64,000 bases of DNA from Ruegeria sediminis (GCF_005938215.1 NZ_VCPD01000004.1:186001-250000); one strand, 5' to 3'; positions 27,439 to 38,203 are shown, counted from the first letter of the stretch. The notes: generated by a model not told the origin, from the letters alone. Numbers and translations are program-made.

Positions 27439-28466
27439 TTCGCCTTCACCACCGGGATCATGCCCATCGGGCGCCACATCAGGATCGCGACCATCAGGCC
27501 GATATTGGAAATCAGCGCCACTTTCGGCTCCAGAAAGGCGACGTAGTTCTGCATCAGCCCGACCAGCAGCGCGCCGATGAAGCAGCCCTCGACGCTGCCG
27601 AGCCCGCCGATGATCACCACGATGAAGATCAGGATCATCGCCTGGTTGCCCATATGCGCCGTGATGACCTCCTGGTAGAGACCCCACATCACCCCGCCAA
27701 GCCCCGCCAGCGCGGATCCGGCGATGAACACGCCGACAAAGACCAGCCGCAGCCGGTAGCCCAGCGCCTGCACCATCTCGCCGTTCTCGACGCCGGCGCG
27801 CACGATCAGCCCGATCTTGGTGCGCCGCAGCACCCAGCGCATCGCCAGAAACACCACCAGCCCGATGGCCACCGCAACCAGCCGGTATTTCTCGAGCGCG
27901 GCCCCCGCGAAGGTCACCGCCCCCTTCAGGGCTTCGGGACGGGCGATATAGATCTCCTCGGGCCCCCACAGCACGATGATCAGCTGCTCGACCACGATCA
28001 GCCCGCCCATGGTCACCAGGATCTGTTTCAGGTGATGGCCGTAGACCGGCTCGACGATCACCTTCTCGAAGGCCCAGCCCATCAGCCCCGTCGCCGCCAT
28101 CGCCCCGAACACCGCCACCATCAGCGCCGCGAGGTTCAGCGCCAGCGACGGCGCCGAGGTCATCTGCCCCAGCACCAGCAGGACCGACACGCCGACGAAG
28201 GCGCCGACCGACACGAAGGCCCCGTGGCCGAAATTGATCACGTCCATCAGGCCGAACACCAGCGTCAGACCCGAGGCCATGATGAAGATCATCATCCCCA
28301 TCGCCAGGCCCGAAACGGTCAGCGTCAGCCACGAGGTCGAACTGGGGATCGCAAGAAACCCCAGGACGATCAGCACCGGGATCAGCAGCACCGGCATCCA
28401 CGGTCCCAGCCGATGCGCGAACGAGGCTTGCGCCATCTTGGGCGCATGTTCAGGCGCGACACTCAT
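27435..28466 (-). CDS. livH: LIV-type ABC transporter permease LivH
   Basis: The 343-residue inner-membrane protein carries the LivH signature GLTLVFGLMDVINFGHGAFVSVGAF and the loop ALGYRLRLVFVGVF, with IGGLGSVEGCFIGALLVG near the C-terminus. It is longer at the N-terminus than E. coli LivH (about 45 extra residues with one more hydrophobic stretch), which is common in the family. It lies 52 bases after livF and overlaps livM by four bases. Confidence 0.92.
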   Translation of the reverse strand: MSVAPEHAPKMAQASFAHRLGPWMPVLLIPVLIVLGFLAIPSSTSWLTLTVSGLAMGMMIFIMASGLTLVFGLMDVINFGHGAFVSVGAFVGVSVLLVLGQMTSAPSLALNLAALMVAVFGAMAATGLMGWAFEKVIVEPVYGHHLKQILVTMGGLIVVEQLIIVLWGPEEIYIARPEALKGAVTFAGAALEKYRLVAVAIGLVVFLAMRWVLRRTKIGLIVRAGVENGEMVQALGYRLRLVFVGVFIAGSALAGLGGVMWGLYQEVITAHMGNQAMILIFIVVIIGGLGSVEGCFIGALLVGLMQNYVAFLEPKVALISNIGLMVAILMWRPMGMIPVVKAK

Positions 28467-28518
28467 GCGCGGCCTCCCTGCGTTTTTGTTTTCGTTTTCT
28501 GCAACTCGACCATCTGCC

Positions 28519-29241
28519 TCAATGCGCCTCCATGCTCAGACCCATCAGCCGCTCCTGCAGGGCCGCGTCGGTGGACAGTTCGGCCATCTGCCCGGACCAG
28601 ATCATCCGCCCGTCATCCATCACGTTGGCGCCGTCCCCCAGGGCCCTCGCGACCGAGAAATTCTGTTCGACCAGCAGGATCGACGCGCCCTGCTCCTTCA
28701 GCTCCTTCAGGGCCCGCGCCATGGTCGAGATGATCGCCGGCGCCAGCCCCTTTGTTGGCTCGTCGATCAGGTAGAGCCGCCGTTCCTCGACCATCGCCCG
28801 CGCGATCGACAGCATCTGCTTCTGTCCGCCCGACAGGTTGCCGGCCTCGGATTTCCAGAACGTCTTGAGCGGCGGGAAGATCGAGAACACCCAATCCAGC
28901 CGCGCCGGGTCGATCGGGCCGGACACGGCCGCAAGGATCATGTTCTCCTCGACGGTCAGGTCGGCGAAGATGCCCATTTCCTCGGGCACGAATCCGACGC
29001 CAGCCCGCGCGATCGCCGGGGTCGGCATCCGGCTGATGTCCTCGCCATCCAGCAGGATGCGGCCCTGATGCGCGCGCCAGTGGCCGATGATGGTGCGCAG
29101 CGTCGTGGTCTTGCCGACGCCGTTGCGCCCCAGCAGCATCGTCACCGCGCCGCGCGGTACCTCCAGGTCCACGCCCTGCAGGATGTGATACTGGGCGATG
29201 TTGGTATAGACACCCTCGAGCCTGAGAATGGGATCAGACAT
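28519..29241 (-). CDS. livF: LIV-type ABC transporter ATP-binding protein LivF
   Basis: The 240-residue ATPase has Walker A GRNGVGKTTT, the ABC signature LSGGQKQMLSIARAM, and Walker B RLYLIDEPTKGLAP, all in the LivF pattern. I chose ATG 29241 (MSDPILRLEGVYT), which overlaps livG by eight bases; the longer frame upstream is inside livG and is Arg/Trp-rich. It dimerises with LivG to drive uptake. Confidence 0.93.
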   Translation of the reverse strand: MSDPILRLEGVYTNIAQYHILQGVDLEVPRGAVTMLLGRNGVGKTTTLRTIIGHWRAHQGRILLDGEDISRMPTPAIARAGVGFVPEEMGIFADLTVEENMILAAVSGPIDPARLDWVFSIFPPLKTFWKSEAGNLSGGQKQMLSIARAMVEERRLYLIDEPTKGLAPAIISTMARALKELKEQGASILLVEQNFSVARALGDGANVMDDGRMIWSGQMAELSTDAALQERLMGLSMEAH

Positions 29242-29998
29242 CTTCCAGCTCCCGGCCCATGTAGGCCTCCTGCACCACGTCCGAGGCCATGACTTCGGCC
29301 GGCGGTCCATCCGCGGCCAGCGCGCCGTTGTGCAGCACGATGATGCGATCGGCCAGGGTGCGGATCACGTCCATCTTGTGCTCGACCAGCAGAACCGTGC
29401 GGTCCTTCTGCTCCTTCAGCGCGGCGATCAGTTCCAGCACCACGGGCGCCTCGTCCACGCTCATGCCGGCGGTCGGTTCGTCGAACATGTAGACGTCCGG
29501 ATCCAGCGCGATCAGCAGCGCCACCTCCAGCTTGCGCTGGTTGCCGTGGGACAGTTCCGAGACCACCTGGTCGCGATTGTCCAGCAGCCGCACCCGGGCC
29601 AGGATGCCCTCGGCAGCGTCGGTCAGTTCCGCGTGGCGGCTGGCCATGGACAGCAGGTTGAACCCCTGCCCCGCCTTGGCCTGCACAACCAGCCGCACGT
29701 TTTCCAGCACGCTCAGATTCGGAAACAGGTTGGTCAGCTGGAACGCCCGCCCGATCCCGGCGCGGGTGCGGTGCGACACCGACTGCCCCGAGATGTTCCG
29801 GCCGCGCAGCAGAACCCGCCCCGCCGATGCCGGGATCTGGCCCGATATCAGGTTGAAATAGGTGGTCTTGCCCGCGCCGTTGGGCCCGACGATGGCCGTC
29901 AGCTCTCCGGCCCGGAACGCGCAGGTCACCGCATCCACGGCGACATGACCGCCGAACCGGACGGTCAGGTCCTCGGTGGCTAGAATGGGAGGTGTCAT
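29234..29998 (-). CDS. livG: LIV-type ABC transporter ATP-binding protein LivG
   Basis: The 254-residue ATPase has Walker A GPNGAGKTTY, the LivG-type signature ELSHGNQRKLEVALLIALDP (SHG instead of SGG, usual for this subgroup), and Walker B MFDEPTAGMS. The insert GRAFQLTNLFPNLSVLENVRL is typical of LivG. It follows livJ by 73 bases. Confidence 0.93.
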   Translation of the reverse strand: MTPPILATEDLTVRFGGHVAVDAVTCAFRAGELTAIVGPNGAGKTTYFNLISGQIPASAGRVLLRGRNISGQSVSHRTRAGIGRAFQLTNLFPNLSVLENVRLVVQAKAGQGFNLLSMASRHAELTDAAEGILARVRLLDNRDQVVSELSHGNQRKLEVALLIALDPDVYMFDEPTAGMSVDEAPVVLELIAALKEQKDRTVLLVEHKMDVIRTLADRIIVLHNGALAADGPPAEVMASDVVQEAYMGRELEDV

Positions 29999-30071
29999 GG
30001 GCTGAGGTCTTCTTTCGACAAAGGACCGGCCCGGAGCCCGAAGGTCTCCGGACCGGACAAGGTCACAGGGA

Positions 30072-31247
30072 TTACTGGTTGCGGACCGGGATCGGCAGAT
30101 CTTCGATCGTCAGTTCGCGGACAAGCTCGGGGATGGCCCACTCGACGCCATCATCGATCTTGATCTTGAAGTGATACATGGACTGCAGCGCCTGGTGATC
30201 CTCGGGGCGGAACTTCATGGTGCCCTTCGGCGTCTCCCATTCCATGCCCTCCATCGCGGTGATCAGGGCCTCGGTATCGGTGCCGCCCGCCTTCTTGATC
30301 GCCTCGACGATCGCGATGCCGGCCGCCATGCCGCCCGCGGTGAAGAAATCCGGCGGCGTGCCGAACCGTTCCTGATGCTCCTTCACCAGCCAGTCGTTCA
30401 CCGGGTTCTTCGGGATTTCATAGTAGTAATAGGTCGCCCCTTCCATGCCCGGGAAGTCCTTGTAGGCGCTCATCGCCGCCAGGATGTTGCCCCCGGTCGC
30501 GATCTCGATGCCGAAGCGGCCCGGATCCATGGCGTTGATCTTGCCCATCGGGTTGCCGCCGCCGGCCCAGATGATGAACAGCCGCTTCTCGCCGTCCAGA
30601 TCCTTCATCGCGTTGAAGATGCGCTCGGCGGCGGCGGTGAAGTCGGTGGTGTCGGTCGGCACGTATTCCTCGTGCACGATGCCCGACCCGGCGCCTTCCA
30701 GCGCCTCCTTGAACGCGGCGATGCCGTCGCGGCCAAAGGCATAATCCTGCGCCAGCGTCGCGATGTGGACGTTCTCGCCCGCCAGCGCAATGGCGTTCGC
30801 CACCGCGTCCTGGGACGAGTTCCGCCCGGTGCGGAAGATGTAGCGGTTCCAGTTCTCGCCGGTGATCGAATCCGCCACCGCCGGTTCCACGATCAGCAGC
30901 TTTTCATACTCCTGCGCCACCGGCAGCATCGCCAGCGCCACGCCCGAGCTGACGGGTCCGACGGCCAGGTCCACCTCGTCGTCGCCATAGGCCTCTTCCA
31001 GCAGCGCCTTGCCGTTTTCCGGCTTCAGCTGCGTGTCCTTCTCGATCACGACGATCTTTTCGCCGTCGATCTCCATGGTGCCGCCGGTGGCGTATTCCAG
31101 CCCCAGCATCAGCCCGTCATGGGACTGCTTGGCATAAGCCTCGAACGGGCCGGTCTTGCCGTAGACATGGGCGATCTTGATGTCGGCGGCGGCTGCGGAT
31201 GCCAGCGCCAGCGCCGACACCATTCCTGCGCACAGAATGCGTTTCAC
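30072..31247 (-). CDS. livJ: ABC transporter substrate-binding protein (LivJ/HmgD-like)
   Basis: The 391-residue periplasmic protein starts with a Sec signal peptide (hydrophobic core GMVSALALASAAA, cleavage near Ala-Asp) and continues with the type I periplasmic-binding fold (IKIAHVYGKTGPFEAYAKQ, VGPVSSGVALAMLPVA). The start is a GTG at 31247, preceded by the strong site GGGGAGGA; no ATG fits as well. The position, directly after the homoprotocatechuate genes and before the LIV permeases, suggests that it binds an aromatic acid such as 4-hydroxyphenylacetate or a related compound. This is an inference from context. Confidence 0.88.
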   Translation of the reverse strand: MKRILCAGMVSALALASAAAADIKIAHVYGKTGPFEAYAKQSHDGLMLGLEYATGGTMEIDGEKIVVIEKDTQLKPENGKALLEEAYGDDEVDLAVGPVSSGVALAMLPVAQEYEKLLIVEPAVADSITGENWNRYIFRTGRNSSQDAVANAIALAGENVHIATLAQDYAFGRDGIAAFKEALEGAGSGIVHEEYVPTDTTDFTAAAERIFNAMKDLDGEKRLFIIWAGGGNPMGKINAMDPGRFGIEIATGGNILAAMSAYKDFPGMEGATYYYYEIPKNPVNDWLVKEHQERFGTPPDFFTAGGMAAGIAIVEAIKKAGGTDTEALITAMEGMEWETPKGTMKFRPEDHQALQSMYHFKIKIDDGVEWAIPELVRELTIEDLPIPVRNQ

Positions 31248-31369
31248 GTTTATCCTCCCCGATGGTGCGCCACGGTTTCGGCGCTGCAATATTTGAATGT
31301 GAGCAGGCTAAGGTGGAGGAGGCGCAACGGTCAATTATGCGGAAATACGTATTCCCTTACGGCCCTGCC

Positions 31370-32140
31370 TCATTTCGCCTTCCAATGCGCCGACAGCGCC
31401 CGTGCGGTCTGCGTCAGCAGCATCACGTCGATCCCCACCGCCAGGAATTGCGCGCCCATGTCCAGGTAGGCCTGCGTCGCCTCCTCGTTGGTGCCGAGGA
31501 TGCCCGGCGCCTTGCCGGCCGCCCTGATGCGGGCAAGCGCATCGGCGATCACCGCGCGGACTTCCGGCGCGGCGCTGTTGCCCTGAAATCCCATATCCGT
31601 GGACAGATCCGCCGGCCCGATGAACACACCGTCGATACCCTCGACCTGAAGAATCTCGTCCAGGGCCGCGATCCCGGCCCGGTTTTCCACCTGCACCAGC
31701 AGGCAGATCTCGGCGTCGGCGGTCTGGATGTAGTCGCCGACCGATCCGAACATGGTCGCCCGCGTCGCAGAGGCCCCGACGCCCCGCGCGCCCTCCGGCG
31801 GGTACCGGCAGGCGCGGACAAGTTCGCGCGCCTGCTCCGCGCTTTCCACGATCGGCACGATGACCGTCTGCGCGCCGGCGTCGAGCACCATCTTGATCAG
31901 CCAGGTCTCGCCCACGGGAACCCGCACCACCGGATGCGACGGGCTGGCCGCCAGCGCCCTCAACTGGTCCCGGATCGACCGGATGTCGTTGGGCGCGTGT
32001 TCGCCATCGATCACCAGCCAGTCGAATCCGGCCGTGCCCATGACTTCGGCGACGCTGGCCTCGGCAAAGCTCAGCCAGCAGCCGATCAGCCGATCGCCCC
32101 GTATCAGAGCCTGTTTGAACGTGTTGACGGGGGCAGGCAT
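31370..32140 (-). CDS. hpaI: 4-hydroxy-2-oxoheptanedioate aldolase (HpaI/HpcH family)
   Basis: HpaI cleaves 4-hydroxy-2-oxoheptane-1,7-dioate to pyruvate and succinate semialdehyde, the last step of the homoprotocatechuate pathway. The 256-residue class II aldolase has WLVIDGEHAPND, VQVENRAGIAALDEI (metal-binding Glu) and VFIGPADLSTDMG (metal-binding Asp). The ATG at 32140 begins MPAPVNTFKQAL as in HpaI. It lies 11 bases after hpaH. A near-palindrome, AATACGTATT, at 31343-31352 follows its stop in the 122-base gap before livJ. Confidence 0.92.
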   Translation of the reverse strand: MPAPVNTFKQALIRGDRLIGCWLSFAEASVAEVMGTAGFDWLVIDGEHAPNDIRSIRDQLRALAASPSHPVVRVPVGETWLIKMVLDAGAQTVIVPIVESAEQARELVRACRYPPEGARGVGASATRATMFGSVGDYIQTADAEICLLVQVENRAGIAALDEILQVEGIDGVFIGPADLSTDMGFQGNSAAPEVRAVIADALARIRAAGKAPGILGTNEEATQAYLDMGAQFLAVGIDVMLLTQTARALSAHWKAK

Positions 32141-32151
32141 GGCGGAACCTC

Positions 32152-32952
32152 TCAGGCGAAAGCGATGTCGACCGTACCGAACGGCCCGAAATCGGCGTGG
32201 AACGCGGACCCCGGCGGGGCCTCGATGGGGCGGATGAACGAACCCGACAGGACGATATCCCCGGCTTCGATGACCTGTCCATACTCGGCCATGCGCCGCG
32301 CCAGCCACTGGACCGATATGACCGGGTCGTTCAGGACGCCGGCGCCCAGCCCGGTTTCCTCGACCGTGCCGTCGCGGCTGACGATGGCGCCGACCCAGCG
32401 CAGGTCCTGCGCATCCGCCGCGTGACGTTCCGCCCCCAGCACCACGCCCGCATTGGCGGCGTTGTCGCTGATCGTGTCGGTGACGATGCGGGCCTGACCC
32501 GTCGCCGGATCGGCGCGCAGGATGCGGGTGTCCAGGATCTCCAGCGACGGGCAGACATGGCCGGTCGCCGCCAGCACGTCCTCGCGCGTGCACGCCGCCC
32601 CGGCCAGCGGCGCCTTCATGACAAAGGCGATCTCGGCCTCCACCCGCGGCTGGATGAACCGGCCCGCCGCTACGGTGCCGCCATTTTCGAACAGCATGTC
32701 GTCCAGCAACACGCCGCTGTCCGGCGTGTCGATGCCCAGCGCGTCCTGCATCGCCCGGCTGGTCAGCCCGATCTTCCAGCCGACCTTGCGCCGCCCTTCG
32801 GCCAGTTTCGCCGCCACAAACCGCTTCTGCACGGCGTAGGCGTCATCCAGCGTCATGCCGGGATGCCGCAGGCTGAGCAGCCCGCATTGAACGCCCGTCT
32901 TCTCGGCCAGGAACAGGACCTCAGCCGCTTCCTGATGCTGCGCCGGGGTCAT
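32152..32952 (-). CDS. hpaH: 2-oxo-hept-4-ene-1,7-dioate hydratase
   Basis: HpaH hydrates 2-oxo-hept-4-ene-1,7-dioate to the aldolase substrate. The 266-residue length is typical of HpaH, and the segments GWKIGLTSRAMQDALGI, PRVEAEIAFVMK (metal-binding Glu residues) and the C-terminal VLSGSFIRPIEA fit the hydratase family related to MhpD. It starts inside the preceding FAH stop (four-base overlap) and is followed by hpaI. Confidence 0.94.
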   Translation of the reverse strand: MTPAQHQEAAEVLFLAEKTGVQCGLLSLRHPGMTLDDAYAVQKRFVAAKLAEGRRKVGWKIGLTSRAMQDALGIDTPDSGVLLDDMLFENGGTVAAGRFIQPRVEAEIAFVMKAPLAGAACTREDVLAATGHVCPSLEILDTRILRADPATGQARIVTDTISDNAANAGVVLGAERHAADAQDLRWVGAIVSRDGTVEETGLGAGVLNDPVISVQWLARRMAEYGQVIEAGDIVLSGSFIRPIEAPPGSAFHADFGPFGTVDIAFA

Positions 32953-33803
32953 TCGTCCTCCACCGTGTTCACCAGCCTGCCGATGCCTTCGGCCTCGATC
33001 TCGACCACGTCGCCGGGCTTCAGGAACCGCGGCGGATCGAACCTTGCCCCGGCCCCGGTTGGCGTTCCGGTGATGATGATGTCCCCGGGCACCAGCGTCG
33101 TGAAGGTCGAGATGTATTCGATTTGCCGCCGGATCGGGAACAGCATCCGGCTGGTGCGGTCGTCCTGCCGCAACTCTCCGTTCACCCTTGTCGTCAGCCG
33201 GATGTCATCAAGTTGCGCCGGCGCAAGAAACGGCACTAACCAAGGCCCGATCGCCCCGGACCGGTCCCAGTTCTTGCCCTGCGTGACGTTGAATTTCGCA
33301 TGGCGCACCCAGTCGCGCAGCGTGCCGTCGTTGCAAAGCGTCAGCGCCGCGATGTGGTCATAGGCCCGATCCTGCGAAATGCGGCGGCCGCCCTTGCCGA
33401 TGACCACGGCGATCTCGCCTTCGTAGTCCAGTTGCGGCGTTTCCGGCGGCCGGATCAGCGGTTGCCCCGCCCCGGTGAACGAGCGCGGAAAGCGGATGAA
33501 CAGCGACATGTTCGGCGGCGCATCCTGCCCGTCCCTGTATTCCACATTGCGGTCGGGAAAGTTCACCCCGACACAGATGATCTTTTCCGGCGCGGGGATC
33601 GGGATTTCATACCGGAAGCCGCCATCGGGATGCGTGACCGCCTTGCCCTTGGCGGCCAGGGCCAGATCGTGCAGCCCGTCCGCCTCGATCACCTCGCGCA
33701 GCGTCGGCCAGTCGGGGAAATCGGGCGAGAGCGCGATCATGCCCGCGTCGGTCGCGACACCGTAATACGTGCGCCCGTCCGCGCTGAAGGTGGCGAACCG
33801 CAT
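32949..33803 (-). CDS. Fumarylacetoacetate hydrolase family protein, HpaG-type
   Basis: The 284-residue protein has the FAH-fold metal site in LDYEGEIAVVIGKGG and the C-terminal GDIIITGTPTGAG. In the homoprotocatechuate pathway this family supplies the decarboxylase and isomerase steps (HpaG, which in E. coli is a fused protein of two FAH domains, about 430 residues). This protein has only one FAH domain with a non-homologous N-terminal segment of about 70 residues, so it may cover only one of the two steps or act on both. It overlaps hpaH by four bases and shares one base with the decarboxylase gene. Confidence 0.85.
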   Translation of the reverse strand: MRFATFSADGRTYYGVATDAGMIALSPDFPDWPTLREVIEADGLHDLALAAKGKAVTHPDGGFRYEIPIPAPEKIICVGVNFPDRNVEYRDGQDAPPNMSLFIRFPRSFTGAGQPLIRPPETPQLDYEGEIAVVIGKGGRRISQDRAYDHIAALTLCNDGTLRDWVRHAKFNVTQGKNWDRSGAIGPWLVPFLAPAQLDDIRLTTRVNGELRQDDRTSRMLFPIRRQIEYISTFTTLVPGDIIITGTPTGAGARFDPPRFLKPGDVVEIEAEGIGRLVNTVEDE

Positions 33804-35224
33804 CAGGCCAGCCCCCGCGCGATTCCGGTGATGACGTCGAAGGCCATCATCACGTCCGCCTCGGTGGTCTCGAACTGCCCGGCCTGAAAACGGATCGCCA
33901 GATCGCCATCCACCCGCGTCTGCGTCAGGTAGATGCGGCCGTCGTCGTTGATGGCGTTGACCAGCCGCAAATTCAGGGTGTCCAAGTCATAAGATCCGCC
34001 CTCGGAAGGTGGTACAAAACGGAAGGTCCAGAGCGACCACATCGGCGGCGTGACGATTTCGAAATCCGGCTCGGCCGCCAGCCGGTCATGCAGCGCCAGC
34101 GACCAACTGATGTGATTGCGCATACGTTGGCGCAATCCCTCCAGCCCGTAGGTGCGGATCACGAACCACAGCTTCAGCGCGCGGAACCGGCGGCCCAGCG
34201 GCACCGACCATTCGGAATAGTTGATGATCCCGTCCTTGCCGTGGGTTTTCAGGAATTCCGGACTGATCGCCAGCGTCTTGACCAAGTCATCCGGGTTCTT
34301 CAGGAAATGCGCCGAGCAATCGAACTGCACCCCAAGCCATTTGTGCGGGTTGAAGACGATGCTGTCGGCGCGCTCGATGCCCTGCCAGTAGTGGCGATAC
34401 TCGGGGCAGATCATCGCGGACCCGGCCCATGCGGCGTCCACGTGGGTGTAAAGCTCGTGTTTCGCGGCAACCTCCAGGCACTGGTCGATGGGATCGGTGG
34501 CGCCCGTACCCGTTCCGCCAACGCTCAGGATCACCCCTGCGGGTTGAAAACCAGACTCTAAATCAGCCTGAATCGCCTTTTCCAGTGCCACCGGATCCAT
34601 CCCCCGCCAGTCACCGCGGATCGGTACGCGGACCAGGTTCTGCTGCCCGATGCCCGCAATCCAGATTGCCCGGTCGATCGAGGTGTGCACCTCGGACGAA
34701 CAATAGACGCGCAACGGTCTCTGCCCGAACAGCCCCTGCTGGTTGCCCTGCCAGCCCAGCGCCTTTTCCCGCATGGTCAGCACCGCGGCCAGCGTCGCCG
34801 ACGAGGCCGAATCCTGAATGACGCCCGCAAAGTCCCGGGGCAGGTCCAGCGCCTGCCGCAGCCAGTCCGTCATCCGGGTTTCCATCTCGGTCGCCGCCGG
34901 CGAGGTCTGCCACAACATGCATTGCGGCGCGATGGCGCTGGCCAGGAACTCGGCCAGAACCGAAGGGGCCGAGGCGTTTGAGTTGAAATAGGCGAAGAAA
35001 CGGGGATGTTGCCAGTGGGTGATCCCGGGCATCACGATCTCTTCGAAGTCCCGAAAGATGTCTTCCATCGCTTCCGGCGTCTCGGGCGGCGCGTCAGGAA
35101 GGGCGGTCAGCACCTCGCCCGGCTCGGTCTGCGCCCGGACGGGCCTGTCCCCGACGGTCTGATGATAGTCCCGCGCCCAGTCGGTAACCTTGTGGCCCCA
35201 GTCGGTAAATTCGTTCCAGTCCAT
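33803..35224 (-). CDS. Pyridoxal-dependent aromatic-L-amino-acid decarboxylase
   Basis: The 473-residue protein is a group II PLP decarboxylase of the aromatic amino acid type (DOPA, tyrosine, tryptophan). PLP lysine is Lys295 in NPHKWLG; Asp263 (HVDAAWAG) and His180 (SSEVHTS) match the ring-stacking and carboxylate-orienting residues. The catalytic-loop tyrosine is kept (Tyr336 in IINYSEWS), which argues for decarboxylation rather than aldehyde synthase activity. In this operon it would turn tyrosine or DOPA to the amine, which after oxidation feeds hydroxyphenylacetate or homoprotocatechuate. Amine oxidase and aldehyde dehydrogenase for that link are not seen here, so the role is inferred. 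Confidence 0.88.
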   Translation of the reverse strand: MDWNEFTDWGHKVTDWARDYHQTVGDRPVRAQTEPGEVLTALPDAPPETPEAMEDIFRDFEEIVMPGITHWQHPRFFAYFNSNASAPSVLAEFLASAIAPQCMLWQTSPAATEMETRMTDWLRQALDLPRDFAGVIQDSASSATLAAVLTMREKALGWQGNQQGLFGQRPLRVYCSSEVHTSIDRAIWIAGIGQQNLVRVPIRGDWRGMDPVALEKAIQADLESGFQPAGVILSVGGTGTGATDPIDQCLEVAAKHELYTHVDAAWAGSAMICPEYRHYWQGIERADSIVFNPHKWLGVQFDCSAHFLKNPDDLVKTLAISPEFLKTHGKDGIINYSEWSVPLGRRFRALKLWFVIRTYGLEGLRQRMRNHISWSLALHDRLAAEPDFEIVTPPMWSLWTFRFVPPSEGGSYDLDTLNLRLVNAINDDGRIYLTQTRVDGDLAIRFQAGQFETTEADVMMAFDVITGIARGLA

Positions 35225-35233
35225 CCAGATCTC

Positions 35234-36214
35234 CTACGGCGCGATGATGGGCTGAGCGGTCAGCGCACTCGGCACCGGCTTGATCCCGTCGAAGGTCGAG
35301 CCTTCTTCGAACCAGCTGCGCGGTGCAGGCGCGCCCCAAAGTGTCTGACGCTGAGGGTCGGTGAGGGACCACTTGATCGGCTCAAGATCGGGATCGACGG
35401 TCTGATAGTCCGAACAATAGATCTCGATCCGGTGCCCGTCGGGGTCCCGTACGTAAAGGAAGAAGGCGTTGGAAATGCCGTGCCGGCCCGGCCCTCTTTC
35501 GATATTGCCGACATAGCCGGTGGTCGACATCAGGTCGAGCAGGTCGATGATGTTGAGCGGATTCGGCACCCAGAAGGCCGTGTGGTGCAGCCGGGGCCCG
35601 TGGCCGTTCGTGAAGGCCACGTCATGCACACCGCCCTTGCGATGCATCCATGCGGCCCAGATTTTGCCGCTGACGTCATCCTCGGTGTATTCGGTCACCC
35701 GGAATCCGATCTCGTTGTAGAATGCGACTGCGCTGTCCACGTCCGCCGAGAACATGTTGAAATGGTCGATCCTCAGCGGCTTTGCCCCTTTGTAGAGCCT
35801 GTATTTCTGGTGGATCGGCTCCAGCCGCTCCATCTTGACATAGAATTCCAGAGGGATGCCCCAGGGATCGCGGACCCGCAGCGTACGCCCCATATGCGGG
35901 CGTTCGACCCATTCGGTCGGCAGGCCGCGCAAGGCAAAGAACCCCGCCGCCTTGTCGAGATCCGGCTCATCGTACAGCTTGAAACCCAGCACCCCGACTT
36001 CGGCCTTGTCGGCCTGCTCCAGCACCACGCAATGATGACCGCGTTCCTCCATCGCGCGCAGGTAGATGCGCGCGTCGTCCTCGTGGGTGACCTGCAGGCC
36101 CAGCGTGTCGACGTAAAAGGCGCGCGAGGCCCCCAGGTCCGTCACGCTGTATTCAACATGGCTGAGCCGCACGATGTTGAAAGGCGGGTAGAGATTGGGG
36201 GCCGGAACGGGCAT
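35234..36214 (-). CDS. hpaD: 3,4-dihydroxyphenylacetate 2,3-dioxygenase (extradiol)
   Basis: HpaD opens the ring of homoprotocatechuate between C2 and C3. The 326-residue protein is a type I extradiol (vicinal oxygen chelate) dioxygenase with two repeats, related to the Fe/Mn enzymes of Brevibacterium and Arthrobacter and not to the E. coli-type HpaD. Likely metal ligands are His151 (RIDHFN), His210 or His211 (LHHTAFW) and Glu264 (HRIEIY). I chose the ATG at 36214 (MPVPAPNLYP); upstream codons are non-conserved. It is followed by the decarboxylase after 9 bases. Confidence 0.92.
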   Translation of the reverse strand: MPVPAPNLYPPFNIVRLSHVEYSVTDLGASRAFYVDTLGLQVTHEDDARIYLRAMEERGHHCVVLEQADKAEVGVLGFKLYDEPDLDKAAGFFALRGLPTEWVERPHMGRTLRVRDPWGIPLEFYVKMERLEPIHQKYRLYKGAKPLRIDHFNMFSADVDSAVAFYNEIGFRVTEYTEDDVSGKIWAAWMHRKGGVHDVAFTNGHGPRLHHTAFWVPNPLNIIDLLDLMSTTGYVGNIERGPGRHGISNAFFLYVRDPDGHRIEIYCSDYQTVDPDLEPIKWSLTDPQRQTLWGAPAPRSWFEEGSTFDGIKPVPSALTAQPIIAP

Positions 36215-36272
36215 TTGTTCGATCTCCTTGCTATGCCGGGTGAAGCCGGCACGGTGCGCGTTTCCCAGAGTT

Positions 36273-37780
<1,508 letters not shown>

Positions 37781-37784
<4 letters not shown>

Positions 37785-38176
37785 TTCCGGTCCGCCCCTT
37801 TCAGATGCTCGCTGATGGTGCCGGTCTTGGGGGAAAGCTCCGGGTCGATGTCTCGCATTTCCATCGACAATGCGACGGAATGCTCGCGCATCGCCGGGGC
37901 CAGGAAACCCTCGGCCGCGGCAAAAATACGCGCTGCCGCCGCCTTGCGCGTCGCCAGATCGCGCCCGCCGCGAAGCCGCACCGTAATGTCGACATATCCG
38001 TGTTGCGGACCGCCATCCCCGATCGCTGCATGATCCGCACGCATCGCGCGCACCCGGATGCCCGCGACGGGAAAGACGCCGGTTTCGATCGCCGCTTGCC
38101 TCAACGCCTCGCACAGACCGGCCAGGTCCGTGCGCTGCTCCATGTTCGCGGAGTAATCCACGATGATGTGCGGCAT
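37781..38176 (-). CDS. hpaF: 5-carboxymethyl-2-hydroxymuconate delta-isomerase
   Basis: HpaF (HpcD) is a small tautomerase that isomerises 5-carboxymethyl-2-hydroxymuconate. The 131-residue protein begins MPHIIVDYSANME; the proline exposed after methionine removal is the catalytic base of the superfamily. GGPQHGYVDITVRLRGGRD and a C-terminal EMRDIDP are typical of the family. It is the first gene of the catabolic operon, divergent from hpaR with 101 bases between. Confidence 0.93.
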
Positions 38177-38191
38177 GGTTTCCCCCTTTAA

Positions 38192-38203
38192 TTAACATGT
38201 GAA
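38192..38203. promoter_or_regulatory. Candidate HpaR operator between hpaF and hpaR
   Basis: TTAACATGTGAA is a 12-base imperfect palindrome (one symmetric mismatch pair) in the AT-rich part of the hpaF-hpaR spacer, 15 bases upstream of the hpaF start. MarR-family repressors bind such palindromes in divergent promoters, so it may control both directions. It was identified by eye only. Confidence 0.45.

Noticed and set aside
31287-31296. TGCAATATTT upstream of livJ, similar to a BoxR half-site
   Set aside because: It has only one TGCA and lies in the hpa/liv locus, not the box locus. A lone four-base match is not enough.
31343-31352. AATACGTATT palindrome in the hpaI-livJ gap
   Set aside because: It is a perfect 10-mer but the flanks break the symmetry and there is no second copy, so I noted it under hpaI and did not call an operator.
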